This document shows, piece by piece, positions 20,343-30,238 of a stretch of 64,000 bases of DNA (the stretch's first letter is position 1; the number at the start of each line of letters is the position of its first letter). The stretch covers positions 1 through 64,000 of the forward strand of contig JAFWOE010000054.1 in the NCBI GenBank assembly GCA_017509985.1. The letters run 5' to 3'. The notes beneath the pieces were generated by a model. The model searched no databases. It was not told the DNA's origin and saw nothing but the letters and a program-made list of their open reading frames with translations. The stretch comes from Lachnospiraceae bacterium. Lineage in GTDB: Bacteria; Bacillota; Clostridia; Lachnospirales; Lachnospiraceae. The position numbers were made by a program, and so were the translations under genes.

Positions 20343-20370
20343 TCATTTCAGGAAGGACGGAACATTCCTC

Positions 20371-23300
20371 ATGAAATACAACTGGCTTACTTACGGAACC
20401 ATTGATTCCCATGACGCATGCGGCATCGGCGCTGTTGTCGATCTGAAGGGCAGGCAGACCCGTCAGACCGTCGACGACGCCTTAAAAATCGTAGAGCGTC
20501 TCGAACACCGTGCAGGGAAGGACGCAAAAGGGCGTACCGGCGACGGCGTCGGTATACTGATGCAGGTCTGCCATCCGTTTTTCAGGTCTGCAGCCGCGGA
20601 TGCCGGAATCACGCTGGGAGACGAAGGCGACTACGGTGTCGGTATGTTCTTCTTCCCCCAGGATGCCCTGGCACGCGGAATGGCCCGGAAAATGTTTGAA
20701 GTCATAATACAAAAGGAAGGAATGCGCTTTCTCGGCTGGAGGGAGGTCCCGACCGCTCCGGAAATCCTGGGGCAGACCGCCCTGGAGTGCATGCCCTGCA
20801 TCCTTCAGTGTTTTGTAGAGCGTCCGAAAGGCTGTGCCAAAGGCCTTCCTTTTGACCGGAAACTTTATATCGCCCGGCGCGAATTTGAACAGTCCAACGA
20901 CAACACGTATGTTGTCAGTCTTTCCTGCCGCACGATCGTTTATAAAGGCATGTTCCTCGTGAACCAGCTTCGTAACTTTTATAAGGACCTTCAGCGCGAA
21001 GACTGCGCTTCCGCCATAGCCATGGTCCATTCCCGATTCTCGACAAATACCACCCCTTCCTGGCAGCGGGCGCACCCGAACCGCCTGATCCTCCACAACG
21101 GGGAGATCAACACGATCCGCGGAAATGTCGACCGCATGCTTGCAAGGGAAGAAACCATGACCTCCGCGATCATGCGCGAAAACATGGATAAGATCCTGCC
21201 GGTCGTTAATGCCGAAGGCTCCGACTCTGCCATGCTGGACAATACGATCGAATTCCTGGTCATGAACGGCATGGATCTGCCGCTGGCGGTCATGGTCACG
21301 ATCCCGGAGCCATGGAAAAACGACAAGACCATGTCCCGTGAAAAAAGAGACCTGTATCACTACTACGCGACCATGATGGAACCCTGGGACGGCCCGGCTG
21401 CGATCGTTTTTTCCGACGGTGAACTTGCAGGCGCCGTTCTGGACCGGAACGGCCTGCGGCCCTCCCGCTATTATCTGACCGACGACGACCGGCTCATCCT
21501 TTCTTCGGAAGTGGGCGTTCTGGATATTCCCGAAGAGCACATCATAAAAAAAGACCGGCTCCGTCCGGGAAAAATGCTTCTGGCCGATACAAAGAACGGC
21601 CGCCTTCTGGACGATGAAGAGATCAAGGAATACTACGCCTCCCGAAGGCCGTACGGTGAATGGCTGGACCAACATCTGCTCCGGTTAAAGGACCTTCCCA
21701 TTCCGAATCACAAGGTGCCGCACCATTCGCAGGAAGAGCGCGACCGGCTGTACGGCGCGTTCGGCTACACCTATGAGGAAGTCAAGGACGTGATCCTGCC
21801 CATGGCCCGGACCGGAAGCGAAGCGACTGCCGCGATGGGCTGCGATATTCCGCTGGCAGTCCTTTCCGGACATTATCCTCCGCTTTTTGACTATTTCAAG
21901 CAGCAGTTCGCCCAGGTCACCAATCCGCCGATCGACGCCATCCGCGAGGAATGCGTTACCGATACGACCGTCTATGTCGGAAAAGACGGGAACCTTCTCG
22001 AAGAAAGCGCGGAGAACTGTACGGTCCTGCAGATCAACAATCCGATCCTCACCGGAACGGATCTTCTGAAGATCCGGGCCATGCACAAAGACGGGTTTCA
22101 TGTAGAGACGGTATCTCTTCTGTATTATAAAAACACTCCGCTGGAACGTGCGCTCGACCGGCTCTTTATCCAGTGCGACAAGGCGTATAAACACGGTGCG
22201 AATATACTGATCCTTTCCGACCGGGGCGTGGATGAAAACCACGTGGCGATCCCTTCGTTCCTGGCAGTTTCCGCCATGGAGCAGTATCTCGTGCGGACCA
22301 AAAAGCGCACTTCCGTTTCCATCATCCTGGAAAGCGCGGAACCGAGGGACGTTCACCACTTTGCGCTTCTGCTCGGCTACGGCGCCCGGGCGATCTGTCC
22401 GTATCTGGCGCACGAATGTATTGAAGAATGCATTGAGCTCGGTCTGCTGGATAAAGACGCCCACACTGCCATCGACGACTACAATATGGCGGTCTTAAAC
22501 GGGATCGTGCACATTGCCTCCAAAATGGGTGTATCCACGATCCAGTCCTACCAGTCGGCCCAGATCTTCGAGGCGATCGGCATCCGTCAGGATGTGATCG
22601 ACCGGTATTTCACCCATACGATCAGCCGTGTCGGCGGCATCGGCTTAAAAGAGATCGGTGCTGCCGTTGAATACCATCACAGCAACGCGTTTGATCCCCT
22701 CGGCTTCGGCTGTGATACGACGCTTGACAGTGTCGGTTTTCACAAAATGCGGGAGGGGGCCCGTTCCGAACAGCATCTTTTCGATGCACGGACGATCCTC
22801 GACCTTCGCGAATCTGCAAGGACAGGCGACTATGATCGTTTTAAATCCTTCACCAGACGGATCAACGAAGAACGCGCTCCTCAGACTCTCCGGGGGCTTT
22901 TGGATTTTGTCTTTCCGGAAAGCGGAGGGATCCCTTTGGAAGAGGTAGAGCCGGCAGCTGAGATCGTCCGGCGGTTCAAGACCGGTGCGATGTCCTACGG
23001 GTCCATTTCCAAAGAAGCCCATGAATGCCTGGCAGAAGCAATGAACCGGCTCGGCGGAAAATCCAATTCCGGTGAAGGCGGTGAAGAGCCCGAACGGCTC
23101 GGAACCGATAAGAACAGCGCGATCAAACAGGTGGCTTCCGGCCGGTTCGGCGTGACCAGCCGGTACCTCTGCAGCGCCAAAGAGATCCAGATCAAAATGG
23201 CGCAGGGCGCCAAGCCCGGCGAAGGCGGACATCTTCCCGGGAAAAAAGTCTATCCCTGGATCGCAAGGACCCGTTATTCCACACCGGGCGTCAGCCTGAT

Positions 23301-24891
23301 CAGCCCGCCGCCGCATCATGATATCTATTCTATCGAAGATCTGGCCCAGCTGATCTATGACCTGAAGAACGCGAACAAAGATGCCCGGATCTCCGTCAAG
23401 CTCGTCAGCGAAGCCGGGGTCGGCACGATCGCCTGCGGTGTTGCCAAAGCCGGTGCCGGTGTTGTCCTGATCTCCGGATACGACGGAGGAACCGGGGCCG
23501 CCCCGAGAAACTCGATCCGGAACGCAGGCCTTCCCTGGGAACTCGGCCTTTCGGAATCACACCGGGCACTTATCGAAAACGGCCTGCGAAGCCGGGTGAT
23601 CCTGGAAACAGACGGGAAGCTTTTGTCCGGCCGGGACGTTGCGATCGCGGCCATGCTGGGCGCGGAAGAATTCGGTTTCGCGACCGGTCCTCTGATCACA
23701 CTCGGCTGCGTTATGATGAGGGTCTGCAATCTGGATACCTGTCCGGTCGGCGTCGCAACGCAGAATCCGGCACTCCGCTGCCGTTTTCAGGGCAAACCGG
23801 AATATGTTGTGAATTTTATGCTGTTTATTGCCGAAGAGCTTCGCGAGATCATGGCAAAGCTGGGAGTCCGTTCGGTGGAAGAACTCGTCGGACGCACCGA
23901 TCTCCTGAAAGTTCGATCCGGTATGGAAGGAAGCGCTTCTACCGTGATCCTCTCTGAGATCCTTCACCCGGGGACCGCATCCGCCGTTCATTTTGAGCCG
24001 GAAGCTCTTTATGATTTCTGCCTGGAAAAGACACTGGATGAAAGTACTCTTCTGCCGGCGCTGAAAGGAACTTTCGGTCCGGCGTCCCCGGCAAAACTGG
24101 ATGTCCGGGTCTCCAGTATAAACCGGACCTTCGGAACCCTTACAGGTTCCGAGATCACCAAAAGATTCGGCGAATCTCTTCCGGAAGATTCGATCCTGAT
24201 CCACGCGAAAGGCGGAGGAGGACAGTCCTTCGGCTCTTTCCTTCCGAAGGGAATGACGATCCGTCTGGAAGGGGACAGCAACGATTACTTCGGAAAGGGC
24301 CTGTCCGGAGGCCGTCTGATCCTTCATCCGCCCAAAGAAAGCCGGCTGGATCCCGGTGAAAACATCATCGTCGGCAACGTGTCGCTCTACGGGGCGACCA
24401 GCGGAGAAGCCTTTATTAACGGGATCGCCGGAGAACGTTTCTGCGTACGCAATTCCGGTGCGGAAGCCGTCGTAGAAGGCGTCGGTGATCATGGATGCGA
24501 ATATATGACCGGCGGCTGTGCCGTGATCCTCGGCAGCACCGGGAAGAACTTTGCGGCCGGAATGTCCGGTGGTGTGGCATATGTCCTGGACCGGCATCAT
24601 GAACTGTATCTGAAACTGAACAAAGCCCTGGTTACCATGACGGACATTACCGCAAAATACGATGAACTCCGGCTGAAGCGCCTGATCGAACGCCACACAC
24701 TGCTGACCGGCTCCCCCCGCGGTAAAGAGATCCTGGAAAAATGGGGGGACTTCCTTCCGCTCTTCAAAAAAATAATACCGAACGATTACAGCAGGATGCT
24801 CTCTGCGATCAGCCGGCTGGAGGAAAAGGGCATCCCACGGGAGCAGGCTGAACTGGAAGCGTTTTATGCACTGCAGAAAAAGGAGGGATAA
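20371..24891 (+). CDS. gltB: Glutamate synthase large subunit
   Basis: The 1506-residue protein converts glutamine plus 2-oxoglutarate to two glutamates. The start MKYNWLTYGTIDSHDACGIG implies a 16-residue propeptide before nucleophile Cys17 of the class II amidotransferase domain (to about 400). The FMN synthase domain carries KSNSGEGGEEPER, GAKPGEGGHLPG (about 945) and SGYDGGTGAAPR (about 1037). The [3Fe-4S] cysteines lie in CVMMRVCNLDTCPVGVAT (about 1112). The C-terminal beta-helix (about 1250-1450) has the GGGGQSFG and GGRLILHPP repeats. AGGAAGG precedes the ATG. gltD begins three bases after its stop. Confidence 0.98.
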   Translation: MKYNWLTYGTIDSHDACGIGAVVDLKGRQTRQTVDDALKIVERLEHRAGKDAKGRTGDGVGILMQVCHPFFRSAAADAGITLGDEGDYGVGMFFFPQDALARGMARKMFEVIIQKEGMRFLGWREVPTAPEILGQTALECMPCILQCFVERPKGCAKGLPFDRKLYIARREFEQSNDNTYVVSLSCRTIVYKGMFLVNQLRNFYKDLQREDCASAIAMVHSRFSTNTTPSWQRAHPNRLILHNGEINTIRGNVDRMLAREETMTSAIMRENMDKILPVVNAEGSDSAMLDNTIEFLVMNGMDLPLAVMVTIPEPWKNDKTMSREKRDLYHYYATMMEPWDGPAAIVFSDGELAGAVLDRNGLRPSRYYLTDDDRLILSSEVGVLDIPEEHIIKKDRLRPGKMLLADTKNGRLLDDEEIKEYYASRRPYGEWLDQHLLRLKDLPIPNHKVPHHSQEERDRLYGAFGYTYEEVKDVILPMARTGSEATAAMGCDIPLAVLSGHYPPLFDYFKQQFAQVTNPPIDAIREECVTDTTVYVGKDGNLLEESAENCTVLQINNPILTGTDLLKIRAMHKDGFHVETVSLLYYKNTPLERALDRLFIQCDKAYKHGANILILSDRGVDENHVAIPSFLAVSAMEQYLVRTKKRTSVSIILESAEPRDVHHFALLLGYGARAICPYLAHECIEECIELGLLDKDAHTAIDDYNMAVLNGIVHIASKMGVSTIQSYQSAQIFEAIGIRQDVIDRYFTHTISRVGGIGLKEIGAAVEYHHSNAFDPLGFGCDTTLDSVGFHKMREGARSEQHLFDARTILDLRESARTGDYDRFKSFTRRINEERAPQTLRGLLDFVFPESGGIPLEEVEPAAEIVRRFKTGAMSYGSISKEAHECLAEAMNRLGGKSNSGEGGEEPERLGTDKNSAIKQVASGRFGVTSRYLCSAKEIQIKMAQGAKPGEGGHLPGKKVYPWIARTRYSTPGVSLISPPPHHDIYSIEDLAQLIYDLKNANKDARISVKLVSEAGVGTIACGVAKAGAGVVLISGYDGGTGAAPRNSIRNAGLPWELGLSESHRALIENGLRSRVILETDGKLLSGRDVAIAAMLGAEEFGFATGPLITLGCVMMRVCNLDTCPVGVATQNPALRCRFQGKPEYVVNFMLFIAEELREIMAKLGVRSVEELVGRTDLLKVRSGMEGSASTVILSEILHPGTASAVHFEPEALYDFCLEKTLDESTLLPALKGTFGPASPAKLDVRVSSINRTFGTLTGSEITKRFGESLPEDSILIHAKGGGGQSFGSFLPKGMTIRLEGDSNDYFGKGLSGGRLILHPPKESRLDPGENIIVGNVSLYGATSGEAFINGIAGERFCVRNSGAEAVVEGVGDHGCEYMTGGCAVILGSTGKNFAAGMSGGVAYVLDRHHELYLKLNKALVTMTDITAKYDELRLKRLIERHTLLTGSPRGKEILEKWGDFLPLFKKIIPNDYSRMLSAISRLEEKGIPREQAELEAFYALQKKEG

Positions 24892-24894
24892 GGC

Positions 24895-26304
24895 ATGGGA
24901 AAATCGACAGGCTTTCTGGAATATCAAAGAGTAAACCGGCCGGCACTTCCTCCGCTCGAACGGATCCGTGATTTCGGTGAGTTTCATGAAGATCTGCCGG
25001 AAGACGTCCGAAAGGAACAGGGCGGCCGCTGCATGAACTGCGGGGTTCCGTTCTGCCAGTCCGAATTCGGCTGTCCTCTGCACAATCTGATCCCGGAATG
25101 GAATGATGAAGTATACTGCGGGAACCGGCCTCATGCCCTTTCCCGCCTGCTGAAAACAAACAATTTTCCCGAATTTACCGGCAGGGTCTGTCCGGCGCTG
25201 TGCGAGACCGCCTGCATCTGCGGGATGGATTCTTTGGAAGCGGCGGTATCCGTCCGGGACAACGAACTGGAACTGATCGAGGCTGCCTGGGAGCAGGGAC
25301 TTATGGAACCCGTAATCCCGGCTGCCCGTACCGGCAGACAGATCGCTGTGGTCGGTAGCGGACCGGCAGGTCTGGCCGCGGCAGACCAGCTGAACAAACG
25401 CGGACATTCGGTCACGGTTTTCGAACGTGACGTTCGTCCGGGAGGTCTTCTGATGTACGGCATTCCGAATATGAAACTGGACAAATCGATCGTGGAGCGC
25501 CGGATCCGCAAAATGGAGCTGGAGGGGATCGAATTCCGGACCGGCGTCAATATCGGTACCTACCTGCCGGGCGAAAAGCTGCTTGCGGAATACGATGCTG
25601 TGATCCTCTGCTGCGGCGCCCGCCGTCCCCGTACGGTCGATACGGTCGACGAAAAAACACCGGGGGTCTGCCAGGCCATGGATTATCTGACGGAAAACAC
25701 CAAGGCCCTGCTGCTTTCCGCCAAAGGTCCCGTTCACCGTCCGGTCATCAGCGCCAGAGGACTGAATACCGTGATCATCGGAAACGGTGATACCGCTACA
25801 GACTGTGTTGCCACTGCTGTCCGTCAGGGCGCCGCGAGTGTCACGCAGCTGGTCCGGAAGCCCAGACCGGCAGATACAGAGCGGATCTGGCCTTATAAAA
25901 GTACGAAGGAAAAGACCGACTATGGCCAGGAAGAAGCCGAAGCGGTCTACGGCCGGGATCCCAGAATGTATCTGAGTACAGTGAAGGAACTGCTGACAGA
26001 TGAAAAAGGGAAGCTCTGCGGTCTGATCGTCCGTCAGGAGGAGAAGGAGATCCGGATTCCCTGTGAACTGCTGCTTCTGGCCGCCGGTTTTGCCGGGGCA
26101 GAAGAAAAAACCGCCGCGGCTTTCCATCTGAGCCTGAACGAGAAAGGCCGGCTGGGAGACGCTGCCTGCCGTACTTCAAACCCCAAGGTCTTTGCCGCCG
26201 GCGACATGCGTCTCGGCGCGACCCTTGTCGTTACGGCGATCGCCGAAGGACGTACAGCGGCCCGCGCGGCGGACGAATATCTGGAAGGATACACCAATTT
26301 ATAA
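24895..26304 (+). CDS. gltD: Glutamate synthase small subunit
   Basis: This 469-residue flavoprotein passes electrons from NAD(P)H to GltB. The N-terminal Cys cluster for [4Fe-4S] centres is visible (RCMNCGVPFCQS, GCPLHNLIPEW, then CPALCETACICG). It is followed by an FAD site VVGSGPAGLAAADQL (about 150), ERDVRPGGLLMYGIP, the NAD(P)H site IIGNGDTATDCVATA (about 300) and the C-terminal FAAGDMRLGATLVV. It is co-translated with gltB and sits 12 bases before the PEP-binding-domain gene, clearly in one operon. Length and motifs are complete. Confidence 0.97.
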   Translation: MGKSTGFLEYQRVNRPALPPLERIRDFGEFHEDLPEDVRKEQGGRCMNCGVPFCQSEFGCPLHNLIPEWNDEVYCGNRPHALSRLLKTNNFPEFTGRVCPALCETACICGMDSLEAAVSVRDNELELIEAAWEQGLMEPVIPAARTGRQIAVVGSGPAGLAAADQLNKRGHSVTVFERDVRPGGLLMYGIPNMKLDKSIVERRIRKMELEGIEFRTGVNIGTYLPGEKLLAEYDAVILCCGARRPRTVDTVDEKTPGVCQAMDYLTENTKALLLSAKGPVHRPVISARGLNTVIIGNGDTATDCVATAVRQGAASVTQLVRKPRPADTERIWPYKSTKEKTDYGQEEAEAVYGRDPRMYLSTVKELLTDEKGKLCGLIVRQEEKEIRIPCELLLLAAGFAGAEEKTAAAFHLSLNEKGRLGDAACRTSNPKVFAAGDMRLGATLVVTAIAEGRTAARAADEYLEGYTNL

Positions 26305-26316
26305 GGAGGCACCGCC

Positions 26317-28908
26317 ATGGCACCTTTTGAACGGATCAAATCGGGCATACCGGCGATGGATACCGCACTCGACAATATCCGCCTGGGCGATAACGTCGTC
26401 TGGCGGGTATCCGACCTGTCTCAGTTTAAACAGTTTGCCGAACCGTTTGTCCGGCAGGCGATCCGGGACGGGCGGAATCTTATCTATGTCCGTTTCGCGG
26501 AGCACGAACCGCTGTTCGAGCCTATGAAAGGCTTAAAGATCGTCCCGATCGAGCTGTCCCATCGCTTTGAGACCTTTACCATCAGCATACATAACCTGAT
26601 CGAAAAGGAAGGTTTTGACGCCTTCTATGTCTTCGACTGTCTTTCCGAACTGGAGGAAGCCTGGTCGACCGACCTGATGATGGGCAATTTCTTTCACCTG
26701 ACCTGTCCCTTCCTTTTTCAGCTGGATACCGTTGCCTATTTCCCGGTCATCCGCGGCCGGCACGCCTTTGATGCCATTGCCCAGATCCGCGACACCACCC
26801 AGCTTTTCCTGGACGTATTCGACGCGGGTCCCGGCAGCCCCGCACCGCTTTTTGTCCGTCCGGAAAAAGTATGGAACCGTGACTCCGCAACCATGTTCCT
26901 TCCTCATCTTTATTCACCGGGGGAAGGCACTTTTTCCGTGCTTTCGGAAAGCATGCAGGTCAACCGGTTTTATCACCAGATGAACGAAGCAGCGCTGCGC
27001 AAGGATAATCAGAACATGGACAGCTGGGAACGGTTTTTCCAGCTGACCCGTCTGAAATACGAAAACGGAATGGATGTAAGCACCGAATGCAGCCGGATCT
27101 GCGATATTATGTTAACCCGGGACGACCGGCTCCGTGAGCTGATCAAAGAGAATTTTACCCCGCAGGATTATTTCGACATCCATGCAAGAATGGTCGGAAC
27201 CGGTATGGTCGGCGGAAAAGCCTGCGGCATGCTTCTGGCAAGAAAGCTGACCGAAAACCTGCGGCCCGACCTTTTTGACCGGCTGGAACCGCACGATTCC
27301 TTTTATATCGGTTCGGATGTTTTCTATGCCTACATCGTTTACAACCGATTCTGGGATCTGAAGATCCGTCAGAAAACGGAAAAAGGCTATTTCACACTGG
27401 CGCCCGATCTTGCGGATCATCTCATGAGCGGGAAGTTTCCGCCGAAGATCGAAGAGGAATTCCGCCAGCTTCTGGAATATTACGGCAGCGACCCGGTGAT
27501 CGTCCGCTCCAGTTCCATTCTGGAAGACGGCTTCGGCAATGCGTTTGCCGGAAAGTATGAATCCGTTTTCTGCGGAAGCACCGGGCGGCCGGAAAAACGG
27601 CTGAAAGAATTTGAAAACGCAATACGAACTGTATACGCCAGCACCATGGGACTTTCCGCGCTGGATTACCGAAAACGCCGCGGCCTGCAGGACCGTGACG
27701 AACAGATGGCCCTGCTTGTCCAGCGTGTTTCCGGTTCGCGTTATGACCGGTTTTATATGCCTTCCGCCGCAGGCGTCGGCTATTCCATGAGCCCCTACCG
27801 GATGGGGGAGGCCCGGCCGGAAGAAGGCATGCTGCGTCTGGTAGGCGGTCTCGGAACCGCAGCCGTCGACCGGCGGACCGGTTCCTATCCGCGCGTGGTT
27901 TCGCTGGATAATCCGGAAAAGACACTGAGCACCTCCTCCTCGGACCGGCACAAGTTTTCCCAGCGGCTGGTCGATGTGATCCGTGACGACGCTGTGATCC
28001 CTCTCCAGAATTTCGACTCGGAACTGGTCCGGAAGGCGCTTCCGCCCCATCAGACCCGTTGTCTGTATTCTCACGACTGGGACACGGAACGTATCTTCCG
28101 CGAACGCGGGGAACCACGGGATATTTTCTACCTTTCCTGTGACGGCCTGGTCCGGAACAAAGCGCTGATGACGGACATGAAAGATCTTCTGAAGCTGCTT
28201 CAGACCTCCTATGACTATCCGGTAGATATCGAATACACGATCAATATCTCTCCGGAAGGAGACTACAATATCGCGCTGCTTCAATGCCGGCCCCTGCAGC
28301 TCACAAAGGACGGGGAAGCCGTCGCGGTCCCGGAAAACATTCCGGATGCCGAAGTGCTGATGGAAACAAAAGGTGCGTCGATGGGCTTTTCCAGAAAGAT
28401 CTCTCCGGACCGGATCGTTTATATCGACCCGATCGCCTATTACAACATGCCTTACCGCGAAAAGCCGAAGATCAAGACCGTCCTCTCCACGATCAACTGG
28501 GCCTGCCGGGGCAAGGATCTGCAGCTCCTGCTGCTCACCCCGGGAAGGATCTGTACGTCTTCGCCCGAGCTCGGCGTCCCTTCCGCATTCTCGGACATCA
28601 GCGAATTCAGCGGGATTTTCGAGATTTCCGAAAGCCGCGCCGGATATATGCCCGAACTCAGCTACGGCAGTCACATTTTCCAGGATCTCGTCGAAGCAGG
28701 CATCCTTTATACCGCCGTGTTTGAAACAGCCAGTACGCTGCGCTTCTTCCCGGAAAAACTGACAGCGCTGCCAAACCATCTGGGCGAATATATTGAGGAT
28801 GATAGTGAATTCCGGGATATTGTCCGTGTCTGCAGCGGAGAGGATCTCTCCCTGACCCTTTATTATGATATGGCCACCGAGCATCTGCTGATGACCTGCC
28901 GGAAATGA
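26317..28908 (+). CDS. PEP/pyruvate-binding (PPDK N-terminal-like) domain protein with degenerate RecA-like N-terminus
   Basis: The 863-residue protein has three parts. Residues 1-200 look like a RecA/KaiC-type fold (SGIPAMDTAL, YVFDCLSELEEAWSTDLMMGNFF), but no GxxxxGK[ST] Walker A is present. Residues 290-655 match the ATP-grasp nucleotide-binding domain of PEP synthase/PPDK (GTGMVGGKACGMLLA, DPVIVRSSSILEDGFGNAFAGKYESVF, LLQCRPLQL). The last 200 residues are unassigned. The phosphohistidine swivel motif (GGxxSHAA) and PEP TIM barrel are absent, so it cannot be a complete PEP synthase. Its place between gltD and glnA, 12 bases after gltD, points to a nitrogen-related role, possibly a phosphotransfer regulator. 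The function is unknown. Confidence 0.85.
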   Translation: MAPFERIKSGIPAMDTALDNIRLGDNVVWRVSDLSQFKQFAEPFVRQAIRDGRNLIYVRFAEHEPLFEPMKGLKIVPIELSHRFETFTISIHNLIEKEGFDAFYVFDCLSELEEAWSTDLMMGNFFHLTCPFLFQLDTVAYFPVIRGRHAFDAIAQIRDTTQLFLDVFDAGPGSPAPLFVRPEKVWNRDSATMFLPHLYSPGEGTFSVLSESMQVNRFYHQMNEAALRKDNQNMDSWERFFQLTRLKYENGMDVSTECSRICDIMLTRDDRLRELIKENFTPQDYFDIHARMVGTGMVGGKACGMLLARKLTENLRPDLFDRLEPHDSFYIGSDVFYAYIVYNRFWDLKIRQKTEKGYFTLAPDLADHLMSGKFPPKIEEEFRQLLEYYGSDPVIVRSSSILEDGFGNAFAGKYESVFCGSTGRPEKRLKEFENAIRTVYASTMGLSALDYRKRRGLQDRDEQMALLVQRVSGSRYDRFYMPSAAGVGYSMSPYRMGEARPEEGMLRLVGGLGTAAVDRRTGSYPRVVSLDNPEKTLSTSSSDRHKFSQRLVDVIRDDAVIPLQNFDSELVRKALPPHQTRCLYSHDWDTERIFRERGEPRDIFYLSCDGLVRNKALMTDMKDLLKLLQTSYDYPVDIEYTINISPEGDYNIALLQCRPLQLTKDGEAVAVPENIPDAEVLMETKGASMGFSRKISPDRIVYIDPIAYYNMPYREKPKIKTVLSTINWACRGKDLQLLLLTPGRICTSSPELGVPSAFSDISEFSGIFEISESRAGYMPELSYGSHIFQDLVEAGILYTAVFETASTLRFFPEKLTALPNHLGEYIEDDSEFRDIVRVCSGEDLSLTLYYDMATEHLLMTCRK

Positions 28909-29017
28909 AGCGACTGTCCGCGGAAAGAAGCTGCTGTCTGCCGCCGGATCCGGCTCTATGCATCACGTCAGCGCTGTGATATAGTAAAGCAAGAAAAAAA
29001 GCAATGAGGTCTGCGAT

Positions 29018-30238
29018 ATGAAATATACAAAAGATGAAGTGCTTCAGTACGTTCTGGAAGAAGATGTAAAATTTATCCGTCTGGCTTTCTGCGACGTATT
29101 CGGAAGGCAGAAAAACATCTCCATCATGCCGGAGGAGCTTCCACGCGCTTTTCAGTACGGAATCGCTTTTGATGCTTCGGCGATCGCCGGATTCGGCGAC
29201 GAAGCTCATTCCGATCTTTTCCTGCACCCGGATCCTTCCACGCTGGCATTGCTTCCCTGGAGGCCGGAGCACGGCAAAGTCGTGCGGATGTACTCTTCCA
29301 TCACCTATCCGGATGGAACTCCTTTCGAATGCGACACGCGCAATCTGCTGATCCGCGCAGCCGAAGATGCCAAAAAGGCCGGCTATACCTTTTATTTCGG
29401 CTCCGAGCAGGAATTCTACCTGTTTGAACTGGATGAAAACGGCGAGCCGACCGGCAAACCGTACGATCAGGCCGGCTATATGGACATCGCGCCCGATGAC
29501 CGGGGCGAAAATGTACGCCGGGAGATCTGTCTGACGCTGGAGCAGATGGGCATTCACCCGGAAAGCTCCCTGCACGAAGCCGGGCCCGGACAGAATGAGA
29601 TCGATTTCCGCTATTCCGATGCGGTCACCGCCGCGGATAACGCCATGACGTTTCATACGGTCGTCCGGACCGTTGCGCGTCGAAACGGAGTCTTTGCGGA
29701 TTTTTCACCCAAGCCGTTAAAAGACGCCCCCGGCAATGGTTTTCATATCAATGTTTCAGTAGATCCTGCCGGAAACCTGGAAGATCTGCACTGCATGATC
29801 GCGGGCGTCATGAAACGGATCCGGGAAATGACCCTGTTCCTGAATCCGGCGGAGGATTCCTACCGCCGGTTCGGCTCCAGCAAGGCCCCGGTCTATATTT
29901 CCTGGTCCCGGGAAAACCGCTCGCAGCTGATCCGGATCCCGGCCGCGGAAGGAGAATTCCGACGTGCGGAACTCCGCTCTCCCGATCCTTCCGCAAACCC
30001 GTATCTGGCATTTGCACTGATCATCTATGCAGCGCTGGACGGAATTAAAAACCGTACGCCTCTTCCGGCAGCCGTGGATCTTAACCTTTTCACTGCGGAG
30101 GGTTCCGTCTGTGACCGTCTGGAAAAGCTTCCGTTAAGCCTTGAAGAAGCCGTCAGCACCGCGGCGTCCGGCACTTTTCTGAAAGAGCATCTGCCCGGAC
30201 GCATCCTTTCGATCTACTGCGGAGGGGAGGGTGCATGA
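29018..30238 (+). CDS. glnA: Glutamine synthetase, type I (short form)
   Basis: The 406-residue protein is a GSI-family enzyme, shorter than the usual 440-470. Metal and substrate motifs are intact: GSEQEFYLF (about residue 128), HEAGPGQNEIDFRY (about 187), GNGFHINVS (about 241, with the Met of GxGMH replaced by Phe), SYRRFGSSKAPVYISWS (about 284) and RRAELRSPDPSANPYLAFA (about 315). I see no adenylylation-site Tyr motif (NLYDL), as expected in Clostridia. The 109-base upstream gap has a weak TATAGT near 28980 and a perfect palindrome GCCGGATCCGGC (28943-28954) but no clear -35. Its end overlaps the ANTAR gene by four bases, so translation is coupled. Confidence 0.94.
   Translation: MKYTKDEVLQYVLEEDVKFIRLAFCDVFGRQKNISIMPEELPRAFQYGIAFDASAIAGFGDEAHSDLFLHPDPSTLALLPWRPEHGKVVRMYSSITYPDGTPFECDTRNLLIRAAEDAKKAGYTFYFGSEQEFYLFELDENGEPTGKPYDQAGYMDIAPDDRGENVRREICLTLEQMGIHPESSLHEAGPGQNEIDFRYSDAVTAADNAMTFHTVVRTVARRNGVFADFSPKPLKDAPGNGFHINVSVDPAGNLEDLHCMIAGVMKRIREMTLFLNPAEDSYRRFGSSKAPVYISWSRENRSQLIRIPAAEGEFRRAELRSPDPSANPYLAFALIIYAALDGIKNRTPLPAAVDLNLFTAEGSVCDRLEKLPLSLEEAVSTAASGTFLKEHLPGRILSIYCGGEGA

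Noticed and set aside
23557-26127. 856-codon open frame antisense to gltB/gltD
   Set aside because: It lies wholly opposite two certain genes and shows no protein family features. Long antisense frames are expected from the codon bias of this moderately GC-rich DNA.
27112-28884. 590-codon open frame antisense to the PEP-binding-domain gene
   Set aside because: The sense frame has clear ATP-grasp motifs and a good start; the antisense frame has none and no ribosome-binding site was seen.
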